This document shows, piece after piece, positions 1-5,734 of a DNA stretch of 7,775 nucleotides. The translations under genes were made by a program, and so were the position numbers. The DNA lies in the NCBI GenBank assembly GCA_002404055.1, contig DHIZ01000186.1, positions 369 to 8,143 of the forward strand, in the 5' to 3' direction. Positions within the stretch are counted from its first letter, which is position 1; every line of letters starts with the position of its first letter. Source of the stretch: Chloroflexi bacterium UBA4733. Its GTDB lineage: Bacteria > Chloroflexota > UBA4733. The notes beneath the pieces were generated by a model. That model did not search any database and was not told the DNA's origin. It was given only the letters and a program-made list of their open reading frames with translations.

Positions 1-464
1 ACATTTGCAGGCAGCAGCGACGATCGATCAAGCGAAGGCTGCAGTCGCCAGTGCCTTGGCTGCCTATCTCGCCTTCGACAGCGGCCTGCAAAGCCTGAAC
101 CTGCCAGCTTCCCTACAGGCCGACGTGACGTCTCAGTTCCACGCCGATTCGAAGGTGGAGGCTGACTACCAGAACGCCGAAACGGAGCGCGGGCCAGCAT
201 CCGCTGGTCAGCGACCCAGAGCAGCGCGCGGGCCCGCGTGCGGAGCTCGGCCTGCCGCTTCGCCAGGTCGCGCTTCGCGTCGACCATACGCTTGAGCTTG
301 GCGTCAACCTGGCGCAGCGTGACCGGCGTGGCCGAGCGCCTGATCATTGCCTCGCGGGCCGCTCGAACAGCAGGTGGCAGGCTGGCGCGGTGGGCCGCGG
401 CGCGGGCTGGTCCGCCGCCCGACAGCCACTCGCGATGACGGCGCTGGCGCTCGCTGGCGGTCAT
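1..464 (-). CDS. Small basic helical protein, 3' end outside window
   Basis: The ATG at 464-462 overlaps the stop of the preceding gene (ATGA, 461-464), so it is the third gene of the minus-strand operon. The frame stays open to the window edge (about 154 codons). The first ~95 residues are rich in Arg, Ala, Lys and Gln and look like a basic amphipathic helix or coiled coil (around residues 55-80, KLKRMVDAKRDLAKRQAEL). After residue ~98 the composition becomes Ser/Pro/Arg-rich and less protein-like, so the frame may be broken near 180-200; one alternative minus frame would end at a stop at 113. No family is recognised. The operon position suggests an element-encoded accessory protein. Confidence 0.45.
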   Translation of the reverse strand, partial: MTASERQRRHREWLSGGGPARAAAHRASLPPAVRAAREAMIRRSATPVTLRQVDAKLKRMVDAKRDLAKRQAELRTRARALLWVADQRMLARAPFRRSGSQPPPSNRRGTETSRRPVGKLAGSGFAGRCRRRDRQPRHWRLQPSLDRSSLLPAN

Positions 465-1078
465 CCGAAGGCTCCGGGCGTGGCCATCGTTCGCGCTGCG
501 GCGGCGCTGCGGCGTGACGCTGGATCATTACCGGCCGCCTGGTCGGCGTTCCACTGCTGGACAAACAGGGGGAGGCACGCCGGGCAGCGGTACAGCCCGT
601 CTCCGCAGAGAGTCGATACGTAGCTGCCGCGCCTCGATCTGCACGCGGAGTCGTCGCACTGCAGCTTGTGGATCGCCCGACGTTGAGAGCACAGATACGA
701 GCCACCGGGCCGGGGTAGAGCATCCCCTCGGTGCTGGGAGATCCGCATTCGCTGCACCGCCCCCATGGCGGGGATGGGGCGTCGGCGCTGGCCCTGCTCC
801 ACTTGCCGATCGGGGTTGCCGCCGCCGCCTTGAGGCGCGCGATCTCGTCGCGGAGCTTCCCGCTCAGCACGGCGGGCGTTCTCAGCATGGAGTGCCTGGA
901 ACTCCGGGTCACGAGCCAATCGCTCGGCGCGCTCGGCGATCTCGGCGGCGTACCGCTCCTGTTCGGCAGCCCGCTCGGCTTCCCGCGCCGCTGCGTCGAC
1001 GTCGGCACGGGCAGTGGGGCCGAGACGTCCCAGAAGCGCTGAAGCGTCGCTCAGCAGGGCCAGCTCGTCGGGGGTCAT
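461..1078 (-). pseudogene. Frameshifted coiled-coil and zinc-ribbon protein
   Basis: The start ATG at 1078-1076 overlaps the stop of the HTH gene (ATGA), and the stop overlaps the next start, so this is the middle gene of a coupled operon. Residues 1 to ~72 form an Ala/Glu/Arg-rich coiled coil. The helix then continues only in another frame (KLRDEIARLKAAAATPIG) after a one-base shift near 859-862, leading to a CSECG zinc knuckle. A second shift near 705-715 restores the first frame, which contains YLCSQ, LQCDDSAC and LYRCPAC and ends at the stop at 461-463. Reassembled, it would be about 205 residues with three or more cysteine pairs, suggesting a zinc-ribbon protein, possibly DNA-binding. 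No named family is recognised. The breaks may be mutations or sequence errors. Confidence 0.5.
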
Positions 1079-1358
1079 CGCCGCCGCGCCTCGCCGCTGA
1101 GCAGCCGCCGGGCGCGCAGCCGCATCTCGTCTCGCCGCTCACGCGCGGTGGGAGCAGCCGGTGGCGTGATGTCCGCGTGCCATACCTCGAGCGCGGTCTG
1201 CATCGCAGTTCGGCTGAGGCGCCACTGCTGCCCGATTCGGATGGCCCCAGCGCCCGGCCGGAGTTCAAGAGCGAGTAGATCGTGCCCATCGAGACGCGAA
1301 ACTCCTTCGCCGCCTCGGTCGGCGTGAGCCAATCGCGTTCAACTTCTTGTGGATTCAT
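1075..1358 (-). pseudogene. Excisionase-like MerR/HTH_17 protein, frameshifted
   Basis: The start ATG at 1358-1356 gives an N-terminus with WLTPTEAAKEFRVSMGTIYSLL, the classic helix-turn-helix of the excisionase/HTH_17 family that recognises DNA and controls excision or element gene expression. The expected wing (GAIRIGQQWRLSRTAM) lies in another frame, which then runs to the stop at 1075-1077. One missing base in the C run at 1245-1248 (plus strand) explains the switch. Reassembled, it is about 94 residues, normal for such small proteins with an Arg-rich tail. It leads a minus-strand operon divergent from the antitoxin gene, a common place for a recombination directionality factor. It could equally be a small transcription regulator. 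Confidence 0.65.
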
Positions 1359-1418
1359 CGCGCTGCGGGGTCTCCCTAATACGGCATGAACAATTCACAC
1401 CGCACCTGGGTGACTCTC

Positions 1419-1435
1419 CGGGGCGATCCGCCCCG
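1419..1435. repeat. 7-bp GC-rich inverted repeat in minus-operon leader
   Basis: CGGGGCG and CGCCCCG flank a 3-base centre (ATC). It lies 61 bases upstream of the excisionase-like start, inside the presumed 5' leader of that operon. It could be a small RNA hairpin or a protein site. No U-tract follows on either strand, so it is not a standard terminator. Confidence 0.4.
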
Positions 1436-1491
1436 TCACACCGGCTTACTGCGCGGGCCGTGATTTCGGTCATCGACAGGACGATCCGCCC

Positions 1492-1509
1492 TGCCGGCCT
1501 AGTCCGGCA
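1492..1509. promoter_or_regulatory. 18-bp near-perfect palindrome, candidate operator
   Basis: TGCCGGCCTAGTCCGGCA pairs at 16 of 18 positions. It starts directly downstream (minus strand) of the candidate -10 element at 1515-1520, so it would overlap the transcription start of the minus-strand operon. That is a usual place for a repressor site. The binding protein is unknown; the MerR/DUF433 protein and the HTH protein encoded on either side are candidates. Confidence 0.4.
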
Positions 1510-1514
1510 ACCAC

Positions 1515-1523
1515 ATCGTACCA
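1515..1523 (-). promoter_or_regulatory. Candidate extended -10 promoter of minus-strand operon
   Basis: Read on the minus strand, TGGTACGAT matches the extended -10 pattern (TGnTAnnaT). No good -35 box is seen at the proper distance, which is tolerated for extended -10 promoters. It would start transcription near 1508, giving a leader of about 150 bases before the ATG at 1358. The rest of 1359-1683 shows no coding potential. Confidence 0.3.
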
Positions 1524-1647
1524 CGGATAAGATCAAAAGGGACCAACCAGTTTGGCCGTCACGGCCGGGAGCATGCGTTCGGTTGAACCTCGTTTAGTAC
1601 CAGTCCCGCGTCCCCTCGCCTCCGCTCTCGCCGGCGGTGATGCACGG

Positions 1648-1683
1648 TAGACCAAGAGAACACGCTTGTTCTACTCTTGCTGC
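1648..1683 (+). promoter_or_regulatory. Leaderless promoter with palindromic operator in spacer
   Basis: A -10 like TACTCT (1672-1677) stands exactly six bases before the GTG at 1684, so transcript start and start codon would coincide. A weak -35, TAGACC (1648-1653), is 18 bases upstream. Between them lies a perfect inverted repeat, AGAACA-N4-TGTTCT (1657-1672), overlapped by a wider one, CAAGAG...CTCTTG (1653-1679). MerR-type proteins classically bind dyads in the -35/-10 spacer, so autoregulation by the downstream MerR/DUF433 protein is a natural inference. Confidence 0.5.
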
Positions 1684-2385
1684 GTGAGCACCACAGGCAG
1701 GCGGCAAAACCTACAGTCCGGTCCACTTGCCAGATCAGTCGCGGACGTCGCCCGCGCGTTCACGGCCGACCGAGCGCGGGCACTGACCGGGCTGACGAAG
1801 CGTCAGATCCAGTACTGGGATGAACAACAGTTCATCCGACCGAGCCTGACGTCCCGCCAGGGTCGCGGACGGCGACGTCTCTACAATTTCCGCGATCTGG
1901 TCGCGCTTCGGACAGCGGCGCAGCTTCGTTCGACCATCAGCCTCCAGTTGATTCGCAAGGTCGACGCCTACCTGCGACGCCTCGACTACGAGCACCCGCT
2001 GGCCGAACTCTCATTCGAGGTGGTCGATGGGGAGCTCTACTTCGAGGAAGCGGGAACGGTGCGCCCAGCGCGGCGCCCGGAGCAAACGGTGATCCGCGTG
2101 ACCGTGCCATTCGCGCACCTGGTGGGTGACCTGGAGCGGCAGATAGCCAAACTCGATGAGCGTCCTGTTGGCAAACTGGAGCGCCGACGCCGAACGCTCG
2201 GTGGCCAACTGTTGATCGCGGGAACCCGCATTCCAGTGGGCGTCATCCAGCGCATGCGGGAGGACGGTGCCAGCGAGGCTGTCATCCTCGCCCAATACCC
2301 GGACCTCACACGCCTTGATGTGAGGGCCGCACTGGCCGCGCCGCGGGAGGAACGCCGAGGCCGAGGCCGAGCCCTAGCCGGCTAG
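1684..2385 (+). CDS. MerR-type HTH plus DUF433 antitoxin
   Basis: About 233 residues. Residues ~33-80 are a MerR-like winged HTH (LTKRQIQYWDEQQFIRPS, then RRLYNFRDLVALR). Residues ~170-217 are a DUF433 domain (GGQLLIAGTRIPVGVIQ and AQYPDLTRLDVRAAL), the hallmark of COG2442 antitoxins. The middle part probably links or dimerises the domains. The gene lies directly before a DUF5615 PIN-like gene, its usual partner. It should neutralise that nuclease and repress the operon through DNA binding. GTG at 1684 is chosen because a -10 element and palindrome lie just upstream; an in-frame TTG at 1666 would sit inside that operator. The frame is intact, unlike many neighbours. Its exact operator and target are inferred. 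Confidence 0.85.
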   Translation: MSTTGRRQNLQSGPLARSVADVARAFTADRARALTGLTKRQIQYWDEQQFIRPSLTSRQGRGRRRLYNFRDLVALRTAAQLRSTISLQLIRKVDAYLRRLDYEHPLAELSFEVVDGELYFEEAGTVRPARRPEQTVIRVTVPFAHLVGDLERQIAKLDERPVGKLERRRRTLGGQLLIAGTRIPVGVIQRMREDGASEAVILAQYPDLTRLDVRAALAAPREERRGRGRALAG

Positions 2386-2405
2386 GGTTCTTCATCGACC
2401 AGAAC

Positions 2406-2747
2406 ATGGTCGCCGACGTGGCCGCCTACCTCAATGGTCGCGGGCACCGCAATGTCGGCGCACGTGCCGCCGGGCTCGCTGGCGCGGAGGATTCGGACGT
2501 GGCGGAGTATTGCTTGACGAACAAGCTGGTCATCGTCACGTTCGACCTTGACTTCCGTGATTCGGTCCTTCGAGCTGGCTGTCCGTGTCTCTGCATCCGA
2601 GGACGGGAACTGACGGCTAAGGAGCGGCTCGCGTCCCAGTACAGGGACGTCGTTCAGTTACTCACCGCGGGCGCCCGGCTTGTCACGCTTCCTGCCAAGG
2701 GCGCGGCCTTCGAGGGCCGTCGTGCGCCAGCCCCGCGCCACCCGTAA
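2406..2747 (+). CDS. DUF5615 PIN-like toxin, N-terminus lacking a start
   Basis: The protein matches the DUF5615 (COG4634) PIN-like fold, predicted nuclease partners of DUF433 antitoxins. Visible features are the acidic EDSDV segment (residues 28-32) and the VIVTFDLDF strand (42-50), whose aspartates belong to the metal-binding site. The ATG at 2406 is the only standard start after the in-frame stop at 2316. However, homology clearly begins earlier: the codons at 2388-2405 read FFIDQN, the family's first strand with its conserved Asp. No ATG, GTG or TTG precedes it in frame, so either a rare start codon near 2382 is used, or the start was lost by mutation or sequence error. From 2406 the protein lacks a likely catalytic residue and may be inactive. 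The C-terminus (after ~100) is Arg/Pro-rich. Confidence 0.75.
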   Translation: MVADVAAYLNGRGHRNVGARAAGLAGAEDSDVAEYCLTNKLVIVTFDLDFRDSVLRAGCPCLCIRGRELTAKERLASQYRDVVQLLTAGARLVTLPAKGAAFEGRRAPAPRHP

Positions 2748-3320
2748 ATGAGCCCAGCTCCGGGTTCTCGGTCCATGCTTCTCCTTCAACGGCTCAGGCG
2801 TCGGCGGGTGCGGACACGAGACGTAGGCGGCGGCAACGGGTGCTCGAGGCGCCAGTGCTTCTGGTGGAACCAGGCCCACGCCTCCGCGTCGCCGTTGGCG
2901 GGTGAACCCTATCGGCTTGAACTTCCGGACATTACCGTCATCGCCGGAAAGAAACGGCCGAAGGCCGGCCCCGAATTGGCGTTTGGGTTAGTCCCCAGCG
3001 ATACCGATCTCGTCGATGCGGCGCGGTGGGGCGTGAGCCAGATCATCAGCGCCACCAGCAGAGGTCACTTCGGGGTGGAGGCTGACAGCGGAATGGTGAG
3101 CCCCGTCGCTTCAGACGCATACGGAGTCGCGATGCTGGCTCTGGCAAAGCGGCTGACACAGGGGCGGCCGTCGGCGCTCTTGGTGCAGCGTCATCGGCCG
3201 TGTGCGTGGTGTGGCAAGGAGATCACCTATCAGCGGTCGACGCGGCGATTCTGTAGCAGCGCGTGCCAGCGGGCCGTGATGCGAACTCGGCAACGAACCC
3301 GTCAGGAGAGTGCACCATGA
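2748..3320 (+). CDS. Unknown protein with C-terminal four-Cys zinc finger
   Basis: Up to 190 residues. The C-terminus has a CAWC...FCSSAC motif (Cys152, 155, 169, 173) typical of small FCS-like zinc knuckles, followed by an Arg/Gln-rich tail; it may bind nucleic acid. The middle (residues ~50-145) reads as ordinary protein with no recognised fold. The ATG at 2748 follows the toxin stop without a gap, but residues 1-48 are Arg/Ser-rich and look non-coding, so the true start may be later, for example TTG at 2895. The end overlaps the integrase start (ATGA at 3317-3320), so the two are probably translated together; small zinc proteins of this kind are often found just before phage-type integrases. 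Function unknown. Confidence 0.6.
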   Translation: MSPAPGSRSMLLLQRLRRRRVRTRDVGGGNGCSRRQCFWWNQAHASASPLAGEPYRLELPDITVIAGKKRPKAGPELAFGLVPSDTDLVDAARWGVSQIISATSRGHFGVEADSGMVSPVASDAYGVAMLALAKRLTQGRPSALLVQRHRPCAWCGKEITYQRSTRRFCSSACQRAVMRTRQRTRQESAP

Positions 3321-4454
3321 GTAGCAAACGACGCGGCGCCGGGGAAGGAGGCATCGGCCGTCGGAAGGATGGTCGCTGGTATGGCACGGTGAGCGCGGGC
3401 TGGACACGGAGCGGCCGGCGCCGCCACACGGTCTACGGCCGCTCGCGTGCCGAAGTCCAGACGAAGCTCCGCGACCTTCAGCAGCAGATCGGCCAGGGTT
3501 TGCCGGTGTCGACGAGCGGACGACTGTGCGGGTGTACCTGACGAACTGGCTCAAGAGCGCCGAGCCGCGGCTGCGGGCGTCGACGTTCACCCGTTACTCC
3601 GGGATCGTCGATCGCCAGATCATCCCGGCCCTCGGCACCGTGAAGGTGGCCAAGCTCCAACCCGTCGCAGTGTCTCGGATGCTAGCTGAGCTCCAGCAGA
3701 CTGGGCTCTCGCCACGGACATGCCACCACGTCCGCGCGGTGCTGCGTACGGCCCTCCAGGACGGCATGCGGGATCGTGTCCTCGCACAGAACGCGGCGAC
3801 GTTGGGTCGCGGCCCCAAGGTCGAGAACTTCCACGTCGAGCCGATGAGTCCGGCACACGCCGGGGTCATGCTTGACGCGGTAGCGGGCACAGACCTCGAG
3901 GCCCCGGTCGCCTGCGCGTTGTGGACCGGCCTACGGCAAGGCGAGCTGCTCGGCCTCCGCTGGGCCGACGTTGACCTGGACGCACGGCGGCTCAGTGTCT
4001 CGGTGACGCTCCAGCGCCGCGGTGGCGCGTGGCACGTCCAGCCCACCAAAACTGACAAGTCACGGCGCACCGTCGCGTTGGCCGCGCCGCTGGTGACATA
4101 GTCAGTGCCCACCGTCAGCGCCAGCGCGAGGCCCAGCTCATGGCCGGACCGGCATGGGACTCGTCGTTCGGTGACCTCGTGTTCACCGCGCCCCGTGGCG
4201 GCCCGGTCATGGCGGCGAGCCTGACCCATCGCTTCCACGACGCCCAGGTCCGCGCCGGCCTCTCCCCCGTCCGCTTCCACGACCTCCGCCACGCCGCGGC
4301 GACGCTCATGCTGGCCAGCGGGGTCGATCTCAAGGTGGTGAGCGAACTGCTCGGACACTCGACCATCGCCACCACCGCCAACGTCTACGCGGGCGTCCTC
4401 GACAGTCTCAAGGTGGACGCCGCCGACCGCCTGACACGGCTGATGGCTCGGTAG
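3317..4454 (+). pseudogene. int: Tyrosine integrase split by two frameshifts
   Basis: Reassembled, this is a ~378-residue phage-type tyrosine recombinase that would cut and rejoin DNA at the tRNA-Leu attachment site. An AP2-like arm-binding domain (GAGEGGIGRRKDGRWYGTV...) runs from the ATG at 3317 to ~3508. After a one-base shift near 3508-3511 comes the SAM-like core-binding domain (VYLTNWLKS..., 3530-3830) and the start of the catalytic domain: TGLRQGE with Arg at 3934, and a TKTDKS strand with Lys at 4048. A second shift near 4098-4100 creates a TAG stop. The last frame holds HDLR (His 4278, Arg 4287), LLGH (His 4356) and the nucleophile in NVYAG (Tyr 4386). All catalytic residues survive, so decay is recent, or the shifts are sequence errors. 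The family assignment is firm. Confidence 0.9.
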
Positions 4455-4466
4455 AGTCTTGGGCTT

Positions 4467-4474
4467 AAGGAGGT
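4467..4474 (+). promoter_or_regulatory. Strong Shine-Dalgarno site before the 4484 start
   Basis: AAGGAGGT is a full anti-16S match nine bases before the ATG at 4484. It fixes that start and suggests strong translation. It stands out because other starts in the window rely on overlap coupling or appear leaderless. Confidence 0.7.
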
Positions 4475-4483
4475 TTCAGACGG

Positions 4484-4879
4484 ATGGCTCAGAACAGCGG
4501 CGCCGGAGAATGGGATCCAGTTACCGTCGGGCACGCAATTGTGGTCGATCTTCATACCGTAAGGTGGGCGCTGAGCGCGGCGCCTGACACAGACTGGATC
4601 GCCGCATTTCGCAACGCACCGATGACGAAGAGCGGCTCCATGGAGTACGTGATGACGGGCTCGGAACCGAAGGTCGCCGGTCATGAGATCGAGTGGAAGG
4701 TCGGCCCGAAAGATCACCTCGATGCCAACATCCAGGTCCGTCAGAAGGTGGATGCCGCCAATGCGGCCTACCCCGTCGTTCTTGCGAGACGCGCCGAGGC
4801 CCGCGATCGGGCGGCTGTGAAGAAGCAAGGTGACGAAGATGCGATCAAGGAGGCCCAGCGGCTGCTGGATGAGGCGTGA
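4484..4879 (+). CDS. Unknown 131-residue protein
   Basis: No family is recognised. The ATG at 4484 follows a perfect ribosome binding site. The N-terminal ~80 residues (HAIVVDLHTVRWALSAAP, WIAAFRNAP, HEIEWKVGP) look like a mixed alpha/beta domain. The last ~50 residues are a long charged helix rich in Ala, Arg, Lys and Glu, possibly a coiled coil (RQKVDAANAAYPVVLARRAE...). There is no signal peptide or membrane segment. The stop overlaps the GTG of the next gene, so both are made together. It lies 29 bases after the integrase in the same direction, in the element's right arm, and its frame is intact. Accessory cargo of the element is the best guess. Confidence 0.75.
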   Translation: MAQNSGAGEWDPVTVGHAIVVDLHTVRWALSAAPDTDWIAAFRNAPMTKSGSMEYVMTGSEPKVAGHEIEWKVGPKDHLDANIQVRQKVDAANAAYPVVLARRAEARDRAAVKKQGDEDAIKEAQRLLDEA

Positions 4880-5073
4880 GCACCGAAGCCCCGACGCCCT
4901 GGAACGACGCCGTGCGGTGTGGCGCTTGTAGCCATACCCTCCTGCCGCCGACATACCTAGAACCGCCCGTCGATGACCCCACGTCCACACGCCCTCAGCT
5001 CAAGTGTCCCGAGTGTGGCCAAGGCTATCGGTGGCACGGTTCCGCTGGCTGGCAGCCGGTGGGGGAAGCCTGA
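4876..5073 (+). CDS. Small zinc-ribbon protein of unknown function
   Basis: 65 residues from a GTG at 4876 that overlaps the previous stop (GTGA), indicating translational coupling. Two cysteine pairs, RCGACS near residue 15 and KCPECGQGY near residue 44, form a probable zinc ribbon; the ~26-residue spacing is normal for this fold. The C-terminus has an aromatic YRWHGSAGW stretch. It may act with the 131-residue protein before it. It ends eight bases from the end of the convergent gene at 5082, with no clear terminator between. Confidence 0.7.
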   Translation: MSTEAPTPWNDAVRCGACSHTLLPPTYLEPPVDDPTSTRPQLKCPECGQGYRWHGSAGWQPVGEA

Positions 5074-5081
5074 GCAGGGCA

Positions 5082-5384
5082 TCAGTCAGAGCCTGGGATA
5101 CTGGCGTCTATGGCTCCTGGGGATCGCAGAGCCTTGATCGCTTCGTGCCAGCCCGTGTCCATTATGTGGGGGCGGAGAAAGTAGCAATGCATGCAAACGA
5201 GGCACGCGACCTTGAGCGAAGCCGGGTCTTCCCCGAGGTTCTCGGGGATGGCCATGATATAGCCGGGAATCGGCACGCTCACCCATTCGCTCTCGCCACA
5301 GATGGGGCAGGGACGTTTACCGATCCTTTCGTCGAGGCCATCGAAAAACTCGTCGACAACCGGATGGCGCTCAATAGGGTTCAT
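5082..5384 (-). CDS. Unknown 100-residue zinc-binding protein
   Basis: The minus-strand ATG at 5384 has a GGGAGG ribosome site five bases upstream. The protein carries CPICG near residue 26 and CLVCMHC near residue 62, enough for one zinc site, joined by a hydrophobic segment (VSVPIPGYIMAIP). It resembles small bacterial proteins with a treble-clef or rubredoxin-like knuckle, but no specific family is recognised. The frame is intact and composition is protein-like throughout (FFDGLDERIG, YFLRPHIMDTGW). It is convergent with the small plus-strand zinc-ribbon gene and sits between integrase and attachment site, so it is probably cargo. Confidence 0.7.
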   Translation of the reverse strand: MNPIERHPVVDEFFDGLDERIGKRPCPICGESEWVSVPIPGYIMAIPENLGEDPASLKVACLVCMHCYFLRPHIMDTGWHEAIKALRSPGAIDASIPGSD

Positions 5385-5427
5385 CGCCGCCTCCCTCGCT
5401 TCCTTGGCCGTTTTGTAGCGCGCAAGG

Positions 5428-5532
5428 TTAGCGATTCAGGAGTCCGACGATCTCCTCGACCTTCCAGACGTGATCGCAGATGCCAACGCCCATGGCGGGC
5501 GTTCGGGGGTAGGGATTCTTCAAATTGAGCCA
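5428..5532 (-). pseudogene. C-terminal relic of an IS transposase
   Basis: On the minus strand a 34-codon open stretch ending at the TAA at 5428-5430 reads NPYPRTPAMGVGICDHVWKV followed by EEIVGLLNR. This closely resembles the C-terminal signature (TPAMAAG...DHVW..EE) of a group of DDE-type insertion sequence transposases. Nothing upstream on this strand continues the protein and a stop lies at 5533-5535. No terminal inverted repeats are seen. It is therefore a fragment of an old insertion, common near integration hotspots. The match comes from memory of the motif, and the IS family is not fixed. Confidence 0.45.
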
Positions 5533-5541
5533 CTACCGGGT

Positions 5542-5604
5542 TGACAGCCACCCTGACAGCCACCGGGGCGGTCAACAGTGGTACGCGGCGGGACGCGGCG
5601 GGAC
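5542..5604. repeat. Two pairs of short direct repeats next to att
   Basis: TGACAGCCACC occurs at 5542-5552 and 5554-5564. GCGGCGGGAC occurs back to back at 5585-5594 and 5595-5604. The first pair is also enclosed by GTTGAC (5540-5545) and GTCAAC (5571-5576). They lie 50-110 bases inside the element from the tRNA fragment, where integrase arm-type sites usually sit. The role is inferred; the repeats themselves are plain. Confidence 0.45.
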
Positions 5605-5653
5605 GAAAACGAACTCGAAATCGGCGCATGATGGGATTCTGAACTCATGTCCA

Positions 5654-5713
5654 GCGGTCTCAAAAACCGCCGGAGGCAACTCCGTGAGGGTTCGACTCCC
5701 TCTCCCGGCACCA
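5654..5713 (+). other. Attachment site: 3' half of tRNA-Leu(CAA)
   Basis: The segment folds as the 3' part of a class II tRNA: anticodon stem GCGGT/ACCGC (5654-5658, 5666-5670) with loop CTCAAAA and anticodon CAA (5661-5663), variable arm CGGAG-GCAA-CTCCG (5671-5684), T-arm GAGGG-TTCGACT-CCCTC (5686-5702), acceptor strand TCCCGGC (5703-5709), discriminator A and encoded CCA. A matching 5' strand (GCCGGGA) and D-arm are absent at the required distance upstream. Leucine is supported by the anticodon, long variable arm and A73. A 3' half facing host DNA is what integration into a tRNA gene leaves at the distal junction. Exact core ends need the other junction. Confidence 0.75.
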
Positions 5714-5734
5714 GTCAATTTGAATTTCAAAAGA

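Larger units (their letters stand above)
1..5713. mobile_element. Right end of a decayed tRNA-Leu integrative element
   Basis: This stretch holds an excisionase-like HTH gene, a tyrosine integrase, a toxin-antitoxin pair, several small zinc-binding proteins of unknown role and a transposase relic. It ends at a 3' half of a tRNA-Leu gene. That layout is typical of prophages or integrative plasmids inserted in a tRNA gene: the element lies 5' of the tRNA 3' fragment and host DNA lies beyond it. The left border, and the intact tRNA predicted there, are outside the window. Several genes carry single-base frameshifts, so the element is probably immobile. The border at 5713 is seen in the sequence; the extent to position 1 is inferred from gene content. 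Confidence 0.55.

Noticed and set aside
514..1278. Long plus-strand open frame opposite the minus operon
   Set aside because: Arg/Ser/Pro-rich composition and absence of motifs mark it as a shadow of the GC-rich minus-strand genes.
1653..1679. LexA/SOS box (GAAC...GTTC)
   Set aside because: The half-sites are separated by six bases instead of the four in Gram-positive type LexA boxes, and the wider dyad is better explained as an autoregulatory site.
2789..2912. Short minus-strand frame with EAWAWFHQKHWRLEHPLP
   Set aside because: It is protein-like and may be a relic, but it is only about 40 codons, begins after a stop with no usable start codon, and has no recognised family.
5592..5713. 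A complete tRNA, using GGCGGGA near 5597 as the 5' acceptor strand
   Set aside because: The distance to the CCA end is about 117 bases, there is no D-arm, and pairing with TCCCGGC is poor. Only the 3' half is supported.
5654..5713. tRNA-Sec (long variable arm and loop resembling CTTCAAA)
   Set aside because: The stem-defined anticodon is CAA, not TCA; the discriminator is A rather than G; and no 8-bp acceptor partner is present.
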